This document shows, in pieces, positions 17,214 to 24,727 of a stretch of DNA of 64,000 nucleotides (its first letter is position 1; each line of letters begins with the position of its first letter). Made by a program: the position numbers and the translations under genes. The notes under the pieces were generated by a model, which saw only the letters and a program-made list of their open reading frames with translations, had not been told where the DNA came from and did no database searches. The stretch lies in contig DASTWV010000043.1 of the NCBI GenBank assembly GCA_035765775.1, positions 124,001-188,000 of the forward strand, in the 5' to 3' direction. The stretch comes from Actinomycetota bacterium (GTDB taxonomy: Bacteria > Actinomycetota > CADDZG01 > JAHWKV01 > JAOPZY01).

Positions 17214-18089
17214 CTACACGAAGTGGTAGGCGTCATACGGCGAACCGTCGTTGGAGGGGTCGTAAGCCACCTGGGTGTAGCCGCCATCGGGTGTGGCTGC
17301 CATGCCGACGATGAACCGGGTCCGGCGCACGTCGGGTGGCAACGCATTGAAGCCACCGTGGTACTGGGCATCACCGAAGGAGTAGATCGCTCCGTCAGCA
17401 GCCGTCAGCCAGTAGCCGTTCCCGCTCATGGTCCAGGCACCCCCGACGATGTTGGAGCCGAGGGCGGCCGGCAGGTTGAGGTCGGGGATTGACCCCAGCG
17501 ACGGCGCCCCGTCGTAGGCGGTGATGCTGCCATCGTTGCCGACCGCGATGAAGCCGCCGTGCAGGCGCTGGATGACCGCTCCCATCTCTGCCTCCTCATC
17601 GGAAAGGTGGACCGCCGCGGGCGCATCTACCGCTTCGTAGTCGGGAATCCCGTAGCCGACGATGTGGGCGGGGTTCCGCTCCCGTGCGTAGAACCCGCCG
17701 CCGTTGTCCTGCGACCCACCGTCGCCGCTCGACGTGTTGCCCTCGTAGGTCTGCACGCGGGGCTGCACCTGGTCCGTCCGCACGATCCCGACGTGCTGGA
17801 TGCCCATTTGCCGGTCCGGGAAGTCAAAGAACGCCACCCGCCCGGCGGCGGGGGTGTCGGTCCAGCGACCTGCCCGCTTGAAACCATCGGCCATCGTCGG
17901 CGTATAGGCCGACTCGGAGGGAAGTTTGATGCCGACCTGGCGCATGAGCCAGACGACCGCGTCGGCACACCAGGCTTGACAGGGTCTGCCGACCTTCTTG
18001 GAGAACTTCTGGCAGTTGCTGTCCCGCGGTGACTCCGTGATCCCGATCTGCTGCTCGGCAAGCTTCAGGACGTCGTCAGCGGTTGCCAT
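17214..18089 (-). CDS. CHAP-domain amidase with C-terminal propeller-type repeats
   Basis: 291 residues. The first ~140 form a CHAP/NlpC-like cysteine amidase: catalytic Cys in CQAWCADAVVWLMRQVGIK, His in MGIQHVGIVRTD, and a downstream acidic/Asn residue in YEGNTSSGDGG. The rest carries repeats of the GFIAVGNDGSITAYDGA and GNGYWLTAADGAIYSFGDA type, abundant in Acidimicrobiia secreted proteins. No signal peptide is visible, which is odd for a wall hydrolase; a phage-type endolysin or a non-classical export route is possible. Confidence 0.78.
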   Translation of the reverse strand: MATADDVLKLAEQQIGITESPRDSNCQKFSKKVGRPCQAWCADAVVWLMRQVGIKLPSESAYTPTMADGFKRAGRWTDTPAAGRVAFFDFPDRQMGIQHVGIVRTDQVQPRVQTYEGNTSSGDGGSQDNGGGFYARERNPAHIVGYGIPDYEAVDAPAAVHLSDEEAEMGAVIQRLHGGFIAVGNDGSITAYDGAPSLGSIPDLNLPAALGSNIVGGAWTMSGNGYWLTAADGAIYSFGDAQYHGGFNALPPDVRRTRFIVGMAATPDGGYTQVAYDPSNDGSPYDAYHFV

Positions 18090-18113
18090 GAGTTGCCCCC
18101 ACCTTGCCCCCGG

Positions 18114-18764
18114 TCATTCGGTCAGCCCCGGGACCGCCGGTGCCTTGCGGGTCAACTCGACCGCCCGCCAGCAGTACCAGGCGGCGACGCTGCGGTAGGG
18201 CCGGAACACCTCGCCCTCGGGCAGGAGTGCCTTGGGGGTCGGGATCGCCGGCAGGCCGTGCATGATCGACCACCCGTTGCGGACGCCGTAGTCGAGGATG
18301 GGCCACACGTCGAGGCGGTGGAGGTCGAAGAGGAGGAACATCTCGGCGGTCCACGGGCCGATGCCCCGCACCACGGTGAGGCGCCGGACCACCTCCTCGT
18401 CGCTGGCCCGGCTGATGCCCCGCAACGGGACCGTGCCGTCCAGCACCTTGGCGGCCAGGTCCTTGATCGACTTCGCCTTGTTGGCCGACAGCCCCGCCGC
18501 CCGCAGCACCTCGTCGGGGGTGGCGGCAACCGCCTCCGGGATCATCCCGTCCGGGAAGGCCGCGACCACCCGAGCCCAGATCGCGCTGGCCGCCGCCCCG
18601 GCCAGCTGCTGGAAGACGATGGCCTCGGCGAGGGAGAGGAACGGGTCGGGCTGGCGGGCTTTCGGCAGGTGCATCGGCCCGGCCCGCTCGATGACGGCGG
18701 CGAGAGCCGGGTCCCGCCGGGCCACCTCGGCGGTGGCCGCTGCGAGTCCCACCCGTCCTCCCAT
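18114..18764 (-). CDS. DNA-3-methyladenine glycosylase II-like (AlkA, HhH-GPD)
   Basis: 216 residues from ATG 18764. The HhH motif VVRGIGPWTAEMFLLF is followed by the catalytic-Asp segment LDVWPILDYGVRNGW of the HhH-GPD superfamily. Removes alkylated bases in base-excision repair. The open frame extends to 18830 but would overlap the divergent DUF72 gene, so the internal ATG is preferred. The AlkA N-terminal beta domain is absent, as in compact actinobacterial versions. Confidence 0.88.
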   Translation of the reverse strand: MGGRVGLAAATAEVARRDPALAAVIERAGPMHLPKARQPDPFLSLAEAIVFQQLAGAAASAIWARVVAAFPDGMIPEAVAATPDEVLRAAGLSANKAKSIKDLAAKVLDGTVPLRGISRASDEEVVRRLTVVRGIGPWTAEMFLLFDLHRLDVWPILDYGVRNGWSIMHGLPAIPTPKALLPEGEVFRPYRSVAAWYCWRAVELTRKAPAVPGLTE

Positions 18765-18810
18765 GGCCGCGAATGGTAGCCGCGCAACGGTATCGGGGTA
18801 GAACCTTTCC

Positions 18811-19581
18811 ATGCCGGTGATCATCGGCACCTCCGGCTGGCAGTACCGCCACTGGCGGGGCCTCTTCTACCCCCAGGAGTTGGCAGCCGCGCACTGGCTG
18901 CCCTACTACGCCGAGCGCTTCGCCGCCGTCGAGGTGAACAACACCTTCTACCACCTGCCCGAGAAGTCGACCTTCGCCGGGTGGGCGGAGCGGACCCCGG
19001 CCGGCTTCCGGGTGGCGGCCAAGATGAGCCGCTACCTCACCCACCTGAAGCGCCTGCACGAACCGCAGGAGCCCGCCGCCCGGTTCCTGGAGCGGGCTGC
19101 CGGCCTCGGGGACAAGCTGGCGGTGGTGCTGCTGCAGCTGCCCCCCCGGATGCGGGCGGACCCGGGCGCCCTGGACGAGACCCTGTCGGCGCTGCAGGCG
19201 GGCCCGCCGGTGGCGGTCGAGTTCCGGGACGACTCCTGGGACACCGAGGAGGTGCACGGGGTGCTGGAGCGGCACCAGGCCGCCTGGTGCCTGGCGGACA
19301 GCCAGCGGCGAGGGGTGGCGTTCCGGCGGACCGCCGGGTGGACCTACATCCGCTTCCACGACGGGGAGGGCTCACCGGAGGGCTGCTACCAGCCCCACCA
19401 GCTCAAGGCCTGGGCGGGCCGCCTCGCCGAGACCTGGGGGCCGCGGGCCACGATCTACGCCTTCTTCAACAACGACGGCAACGGGTGCGCCCCCCGGGAC
19501 GCCGGGGTCTTCGCCGACGCCTGCCGGGATGCGGGCCTGGACCCGACCCGGACGCCCGAGGCGGGAGCCCCTCTCGTGTGA
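18811..19581 (+). CDS. DUF72 (YecE-like) protein
   Basis: 256 residues of the DUF72 TIM-barrel family: IIGTSGWQYRHWRGLFYPQE at the start, FAAVEVNNTFYHLPEKSTF, PAGFRVAAKMSRYLTH, and a YAFFNNDGNGCAPRDA C-terminus. Biochemical function unsettled; a nuclease role has been suggested for the superfamily. Divergent from the AlkA glycosylase by 46 bp, suggesting a shared promoter region. Confidence 0.88.
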   Translation: MPVIIGTSGWQYRHWRGLFYPQELAAAHWLPYYAERFAAVEVNNTFYHLPEKSTFAGWAERTPAGFRVAAKMSRYLTHLKRLHEPQEPAARFLERAAGLGDKLAVVLLQLPPRMRADPGALDETLSALQAGPPVAVEFRDDSWDTEEVHGVLERHQAAWCLADSQRRGVAFRRTAGWTYIRFHDGEGSPEGCYQPHQLKAWAGRLAETWGPRATIYAFFNNDGNGCAPRDAGVFADACRDAGLDPTRTPEAGAPLV

Positions 19582-19680
19582 ATCCTGCGCCGCATCTTCA
19601 ACGTTGGAGCGGCGAAAGGAGCGAGTCCTAGGCCGGCCCAGCGGCCCAACGGGTTGGCGACCGGAGCTACCCTGGGCGGC

Positions 19681-21330
19681 ATGGATGCCGACGACGCCCG
19701 TTTCCCGACTCTCGACGAGCACGAGATGGCAGCCCTGGATGCCCTGGGGACCCGCCGCCTGGTCGCCGCCGGCGAGTACCTCTACCGCTCGGGCGACGCC
19801 ACCTACGACTTCTACGCCGTGGTGTCGGGGACCGTCGAGATCACGGTTCCCGACGACGCCGGTGGCCAGTACGTCCTCACCCAGCACACCCCCGGCCGAT
19901 TCCTGGGCGAGCTCAACCTGGTGACCGGCCTGCGGGTCTTCGCCACCGCCCGGGCGGTGGAGGCGGGCGAGGTCATCCAGGTGCCGAGAGCGGTGCTCCG
20001 CCACCTGATCGCCACCAGCCCCACGCTGGGGGACAAGGTCCTGGGCGCCTTCCTCGCCCGCCGGGAGGGCCTGCTGACCCAGGCGCGAGCGGCCATCCAG
20101 GTGGTCGGCAGCCGGTTCTCGCCCGGCACCCCGGAGCTCCTGGAGTTCCTCAACCGGCTGCAGGTGCCCTACGCCTGGCGGGACCCGGACCGGGAGGACG
20201 AGGTGGAGCAGGCGCTTCCGGCATTCAACATCGAGCCGGGCGACCTCCCGGCGGTCATCGTCTCCGGGAAGGTGCTGAAGCGGCCGACCCCGGGAGAGCT
20301 GTCGGAGTACCTCGGGCTCACCCTGGCCAGCCTGCCGGGCCGGTGCTTCGACCTGGTGGTGGTCGGCAGCGGCCCAGCCGGGCTGGCTGCCGTGGTGTAC
20401 GGCGCCTCGGAGGGCCTGCGGACCCTCGGCTTGGAGATGGCCGGGGTGGGCGGCCAGGCCGGGTCCAGCTCCCGCATCGAGAACTACCTGGGCTTCCCCC
20501 GGGGCGTGTCGGGCACCGAGCTGACCACACGTGCCGTGGTGCAGGCGGAGAAGTTCGGGGCCAACCTGTCGGTCCCGTGCACCGCCGTGTCGCTCGACGA
20601 GCGGGCCGGCCACCTGGTCGTCACGCTGTCCGACGGGACCGAGGTGGGCGCCCGGGCGGTCATCGCCGCCACCGGTGCCCGCTACCGTCGGCTGGAGGCG
20701 GAGGGCCTCGCCGACTTCGAGGGCAACGGGGTGCACTACTCGGCGACGAAACTGGAGGCCGCCATGTGTGCCGGCTCCCCGGTGGTGGTGGTCGGGGGCG
20801 GCAACTCCGCCGGCCAGGCGGCGGTCTTCCTGGCGGAGAACGGCAGCCCCACGACGGTCGCGATCCGGGGGTCCGACCTGGGTGCCAGCATGTCCCGGTA
20901 CCTGGTGGACCGCATCGAGGACGACCACCGCATCCAGGTCCTGACCGGGACGACGGTGACCGCCCTGCAGGGTGAGCGGGCGCTGGCCTCGATCCGGGTC
21001 TCCGGGGGGGACGGGGAACGGGTCCTGCCGTGCCTCGGCCTGTTCTCGTTCATCGGGGCCGAGCCGTCGTCCGGCTGGCTGTCGGGCTGTGCCGCCCTCG
21101 ATGACCGGGGCTTCGTCCTCACCGACCGGTCGCTGACCGCCGACCAGCTCGACGGGCGGTGGATCACCGGCCGGGACCCGCTGCCCTTCGAGACCAGCTT
21201 CCCGGGACTGTTCGCGGTCGGCGACCTGCGGGCCGGCTCGATGAAGCGGGTGGCGGCCGCCGTGGGTGAGGGCTCCTCAGCGGTCCGGTCGGTGCACGAG
21301 TACCTGGCGTTCGACCACTCGACCCCCTAA
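19681..21330 (+). CDS. Cyclic-nucleotide-domain / glutaredoxin-like / thioredoxin-reductase-like fusion
   Basis: 549 residues in three parts. Residues 1-125 are a cNMP-binding (CRP-type) fold (YRSGDATYDFYAVVSGTVEI, GRFLGELNLVTG). About 135-215 are a glutaredoxin-like fold without the CxxC. From 220 on is a two-dinucleotide flavoprotein (VVVGSGPAGLAAVVYGASEG, VVVVGGGNSAGQAAVFLAEN, GLFAVGDLRAGSMKRVAAAV) of the thioredoxin reductase family. The disulfide CxxC of true reductases is replaced (HYSATKLEAAMC), so it cannot reduce thioredoxin by the standard route. The next gene encodes a UBP zinc finger, a pairing I recall as recurrent. Substrate and ligand unknown. Confidence 0.85.
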   Translation: MDADDARFPTLDEHEMAALDALGTRRLVAAGEYLYRSGDATYDFYAVVSGTVEITVPDDAGGQYVLTQHTPGRFLGELNLVTGLRVFATARAVEAGEVIQVPRAVLRHLIATSPTLGDKVLGAFLARREGLLTQARAAIQVVGSRFSPGTPELLEFLNRLQVPYAWRDPDREDEVEQALPAFNIEPGDLPAVIVSGKVLKRPTPGELSEYLGLTLASLPGRCFDLVVVGSGPAGLAAVVYGASEGLRTLGLEMAGVGGQAGSSSRIENYLGFPRGVSGTELTTRAVVQAEKFGANLSVPCTAVSLDERAGHLVVTLSDGTEVGARAVIAATGARYRRLEAEGLADFEGNGVHYSATKLEAAMCAGSPVVVVGGGNSAGQAAVFLAENGSPTTVAIRGSDLGASMSRYLVDRIEDDHRIQVLTGTTVTALQGERALASIRVSGGDGERVLPCLGLFSFIGAEPSSGWLSGCAALDDRGFVLTDRSLTADQLDGRWITGRDPLPFETSFPGLFAVGDLRAGSMKRVAAAVGEGSSAVRSVHEYLAFDHSTP

Positions 21331-21344
21331 GTGGACGAGCCGCC

Positions 21345-21641
21345 CTACGGGTGGGAGGGCGCCGGCGGGGCACCCTCGAGCTCGAAGGCGAAATCCTCGA
21401 TGTAGCAGTAGTACCAGTCCTCGCCCGGCTCGTACGAACGGATGATGGGATGGTGCGCCGAGTGGTAGTGCCCGGTGGCATGGCGCCCCGGTGAGTTGTC
21501 GCAGCACCCCACGTGGCCACACTCCTGGCAGACCCGCAGGTGGACCCAGTTGCGTTTGCCGGCCGCGAGGCAGTCCTCGCAGCCCGGGGACGAGGGCGTG
21601 ACGTCGTGGATCGTGTCCAGGTGGGCGCAGTTCTCGGCCAT
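21345..21641 (-). CDS. UBP-type zinc finger protein
   Basis: 98 residues with the Zn-UBP pattern: CAHLDTIHDV, CEDCLAAGKRNWVHLRVCQE, CGHVGCCDNSPGRHATGHYH and HPIIRSYEPGEDWYYCYIED. In eukaryotes this fold binds the ubiquitin C-terminus; in bacteria its ligand is unknown. It is convergent with the flavoprotein gene, stops 14 bp apart. Confidence 0.85.
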   Translation of the reverse strand: MAENCAHLDTIHDVTPSSPGCEDCLAAGKRNWVHLRVCQECGHVGCCDNSPGRHATGHYHSAHHPIIRSYEPGEDWYYCYIEDFAFELEGAPPAPSHP

Positions 21642-21939
21642 GGGAGGACCTCCGTTGGTGGCAAGCGGCACAGTCGTGCCACGGTAGCTCGGGCCGCCGC
21701 CCAGCGCCGGGCTCAGATGCATCGCGGGCGGGTGCGCCGTGGAAGAGAGCGCTCCTGCCATTCTTGTGAGCATGAACCACCATATATAGGTGGCTCAGCG
21801 TCACAGGAAACTCCGGAAGTGGCGCTGGCCCTGCTCACCCACCCGCGCCGCGTCGGCAAGCCCCTGAACCCGCCGTTGAGGTCACTGGCATTCGGCACCG
21901 GAGCGACGCTTGCCGCGACTAGATTCGGCTGCCGCCGCC

Positions 21940-22188
21940 TCAGCCCGCCCGCCAGGCCCGGTAGAGGTCGGTCAGCTCCTCCTGGGCCTCGGGCGCCAGG
22001 TCGTCGGGCGTGATCCGACCCGCCAGCTCGATGGTGGTCCGGATCTGGTCCAGGTACGCCGAGCAGTTCCCGCACGCCTTCAGGTGAGCCTCCAACCGGC
22101 GCCGATCGCGGCGCGAGAGCCCGCCGTCGAGGTAGGCGGCCATCAGCTCCACGGCCTGCTGGCAGGCGATCTTCCGCAGCGACAGCAT
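21940..22188 (-). CDS. Zinc-finger anti-sigma factor (zf-HC2)
   Basis: 82 residues. The ZAS motif HLKACGNCSAYL (HxxxCxxC) follows the helix QQAVELMAAYLDGGLSRRDR. No membrane segment, so a cytosolic redox- or zinc-responsive anti-sigma factor is likely. It begins two bases after the stop of the ECF sigma gene, the standard arrangement of a cognate pair. Confidence 0.85.
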   Translation of the reverse strand: MLSLRKIACQQAVELMAAYLDGGLSRRDRRRLEAHLKACGNCSAYLDQIRTTIELAGRITPDDLAPEAQEELTDLYRAWRAG

Positions 22189-22190
22189 CG

Positions 22191-22760
22191 TCAGCCCTCC
22201 CCCATGGCAGCACCGACCACGTCGCGTAGCTGGTGGCGGCCCCGGTGCAGCAGGATGCGCTGGTTGCCCGGGGTGATCCCCAGCACGGCGCACACCTCCT
22301 CGCCCGACAGGCCCTCGACGTCGCGCAGCAGCACCACCTGGCGCTGGCGGGGCGGCAGCCCGTCCAGGGCGGCCTTGAGGACGCCGGCCCAGGCGGCGGC
22401 GTCCAGGCGGTCCTCCACGTCGTCCCAGGCGTCGATGGGCGTCGCCCACGATCCGCTGGCGTCGAAGGCGGCGGGGTCCACCGAGCGGGACTCGGGCGGG
22501 GCCTGGCGGTGCTCCTGCTCGCCGGCCGAGCGCGCCCGGTTGGCGAGGATCCGGAAGAGCCAGGTCTTCAGCGCCGCCCGGCCCTCGAACCGGTCCAGCC
22601 CGCGCACGACCCCCATCCAGGTGTCCTGGACCGCCTCCTCGGCGACCGCCTGGCTGGGCACCAGCGAGCGGGCGAAGCGCAGCATGGGCTGCTGGTAGCG
22701 GGACACCAGCAGCACGAAGGCCCGCTCGTCCCCGTCCCGCAGGCGACCGAGCAGCTCCAT
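22191..22760 (-). CDS. ECF-family RNA polymerase sigma factor
   Basis: 189 residues from ATG 22760 (a GGTGGAG ribosome site precedes it; the open frame reaches 22832). Region 2 is SRYQQPMLRFARSLV with AVQDTWMGVVRGLDRFEGRA and KTWLFRILANRAR; region 4 is LDGLPPRQRQVVLLRDVEGL followed by SGEEVCAVLGITPGNQR. Co-transcribed with the zf-HC2 anti-sigma gene. A 16-bp palindrome lies about 95 bp upstream. Confidence 0.9.
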   Translation of the reverse strand: MELLGRLRDGDERAFVLLVSRYQQPMLRFARSLVPSQAVAEEAVQDTWMGVVRGLDRFEGRAALKTWLFRILANRARSAGEQEHRQAPPESRSVDPAAFDASGSWATPIDAWDDVEDRLDAAAWAGVLKAALDGLPPRQRQVVLLRDVEGLSGEEVCAVLGITPGNQRILLHRGRHQLRDVVGAAMGEG

Positions 22761-22853
22761 GTCGGTCTCCACCTCCCGGAGTGTAGGCCGGGGCCTGCCT
22801 CCACCGGTCGCGGGCGCGCTGAACACGCACAACAGTCCGGCCCGGCCCCGCTT

Positions 22854-22869
22854 GCGTTACATGTAACGC
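22854..22869. promoter_or_regulatory. Perfect 16-bp palindrome between sigma and propeller genes
   Basis: GCGTTACATGTAACGC reads identically on both strands. It lies in the 170-bp region between the divergent ECF sigma gene and the secreted propeller gene, so a dimeric regulator bound here could control both. Confidence 0.5.
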
Positions 22870-22931
22870 GCTCATGGGGCGCCCGGACTTCCCTACGCAA
22901 GCAACGGGCATCCGGACAAAAGGAGGCAGCG

Positions 22932-24068
22932 ATGGGCAACATGACCCGCCTCGCCGTCGGGGCGAGTGCGGCACTGGGCTTTCTGGCATGGGTTCTCCCG
23001 CTCCCGGCGAGCGCAGCACCGGTGGCAGCGGGGGCTGACCGCGCGGTCTTCGTCCAGACCGACAACCCGGCCGGCAACCAGCTCGTCGCATACGACCGGT
23101 CCAGCGACGGGACCCTGGCCTGGGAAGCCACCTACGACACCGGCGGGCTGGGCGGCGTGCTGAGCGGGTCGGTGGTGGACCACCTGGCGTCGCAGGGCTC
23201 GCTGGCCTACGACGCCGGCCCCGGTCTGGTCCTGGCGGTCAACGCCGGGAGCAATACCGTGTCGGTGTTCTCGGTCAACGGGGACGACCTGGCGTTGCGC
23301 CAGGTGGTCGGCTCGGGCGGCACCTTCCCGGCCAGCATCGCGGTCTCGGGTGGCCTGGTCTACGTGCTGAACGCCGAGGACGGCGGCAGCGTCAGCGGCT
23401 TCCGGGTGGCGGGGGGCCGGCTGCACGCCATCCCCGGATCGACCCGGGCGCTCGGGCTCACCACACCCACCGACACCAGCCAGTTCACCCACACCCCGGG
23501 CCAGGTCGCCTTCTCCCCCGACGGGTCGCAGCTGGTGGTGACCACCAAGGCGGCCAGCAACGCCATCGACGTCTTCGCCGTGGCCCCCAGCGGGCGCCTC
23601 TCCGCCGACCCGGTGGTGAACAGCGAGCCGGGGGCCGTCCCCTTCGCGGTGAGCTGGGATGCGGCGGGCCACCTGGTCGTGGCCGAGGCCGGCACCAACG
23701 CGGTCGCCACATTCGCCCTGGATGACGAGGGCACCCTCGCCCCGATCGACTCGGTGGCGACGGGCCAGGCCGCCACCTGCTGGGTGGCCCGGGCGCGGGG
23801 CTACTTCTTCGCCTCCAACGCCGGGAGCCCGTCGGTCAGCGGCGTCTCGGCGGACGGCGCCGGCCAGCTGACCCTGCTGGGCGCCACCACCACCGACCCC
23901 GGAGCGGTGGACGCCGCCGCTGCCGCCGGCGGGCACTACCTGTACGTGCAGTCCGGTGGGCCGGGAGCGGTGGACGAGTTCGCCGTCCACAGCGACGGGT
24001 CGCTGACCACGGTCGGCTCGGTGACCGTCCCCGGGGCCGCGGGCGGGGAGGGGATCCTCGCCTTCTGA
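22932..24068 (+). CDS. Secreted lactonase-like beta-propeller protein
   Basis: 378 residues. A signal peptide (hydrophobic stretch then PASAAPVAAGA) and at least six propeller blades with YVTN/6-phosphogluconolactonase-type repeats such as GLVLAVNAGSNTVSVFSV and HLVVAEAGTNAVATFAL. Strong ribosome site AGGAGG before ATG 22932. Possibly a binding protein rather than an enzyme. Divergent from the ECF sigma gene and perhaps in its regulon. Confidence 0.82.
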   Translation: MGNMTRLAVGASAALGFLAWVLPLPASAAPVAAGADRAVFVQTDNPAGNQLVAYDRSSDGTLAWEATYDTGGLGGVLSGSVVDHLASQGSLAYDAGPGLVLAVNAGSNTVSVFSVNGDDLALRQVVGSGGTFPASIAVSGGLVYVLNAEDGGSVSGFRVAGGRLHAIPGSTRALGLTTPTDTSQFTHTPGQVAFSPDGSQLVVTTKAASNAIDVFAVAPSGRLSADPVVNSEPGAVPFAVSWDAAGHLVVAEAGTNAVATFALDDEGTLAPIDSVATGQAATCWVARARGYFFASNAGSPSVSGVSADGAGQLTLLGATTTDPGAVDAAAAAGGHYLYVQSGGPGAVDEFAVHSDGSLTTVGSVTVPGAAGGEGILAF

Positions 24069-24111
24069 GCCTTCTGAGGGCACCAGCGGCAGGGAGGGGG
24101 CGGCGGCCGGC

Positions 24112-24406
24112 TCAGCCGAGCAGATCGTGCTGCACGGCGAAGAGCGCCGCCGCCCCCCGGGCCCCCCCGGGTGGAGCACCCGATCTTGGTGGAGATGTGC
24201 TGGATGTGGCTGCCGGCGGTCTTCGGCGACACCACCTGCGTCTCGGTCACCGCCTTGGTGGTCTTGCCGAGGGCGATCAGCGCCACCACCTCGACCTGCC
24301 GGGCGGTGAGCCCGGCGGCCGCCAGGAGGCGGGCCGGGAGCCGCGGCGACTTTCGCCGGCGGCTCCGGTCTGTGAGTGTTTGGGGGTGCCCTAGGGACCT
24401 CACCAC
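24112..24406 (-). pseudogene. LuxR-type DNA-binding domain remnant, frameshifted
   Basis: The minus strand encodes a LuxR helix-turn-helix (LTARQVEVVALIALGKTTKA, VVSPKTAGSHIQHISTKIG). After CSTRGG the frame breaks in a G/C homopolymer (24153-24171); one base shifted, it continues AAALFAVQHDLLG and stops at 24112, the usual end of HD-domain/LuxR proteins like the one at 42,102-43,619. The HD part is absent upstream. Either decay or an assembly error in the homopolymer, but the missing N-terminus argues for a remnant. Confidence 0.6.
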
Positions 24407-24642
24407 TCACAGACTTCAAATTCCGACAAATTGAGGGGCAGCTACCGGTCACAGGCGTGTGGGGGGGCCGTCCCGCGAGCTTCCAGCTGGTCGGACCGGC
24501 GCACGGCGAGGAGCTGCTCCGCGCCACCGCCGGGCGGATCGAGGTGGCAACCCGCCGACCCGCCGAGGGCGCCCCGCTGAAAAGAGTCGTGCTAGCACCC
24601 CTTACACGCGCCGACTCTGTCGTTAAAGTCGCCTGTGCATGT

Positions 24643-24680
24643 GGCGCCGGGCACCGGGTGGTGGGCCCGTGCCCGGCGCC
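24643..24680 (+). other. Strong hairpin in the leader of the metalloprotease gene
   Basis: GGCGCCGGGCAC (24643-24654) and GTGCCCGGCGCC (24669-24680) form a perfect 12-bp stem with a 14-nt loop, 48 bp before the protease ATG. Without a following T-run it is unlikely to be a terminator; an RNA structure controlling translation or mRNA stability is plausible. Confidence 0.5.
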
Positions 24681-24727
24681 GTGCACCAATGCTTGGGCGG
24701 GTCGTGACGACTGCGGAAGGGGGAGGC

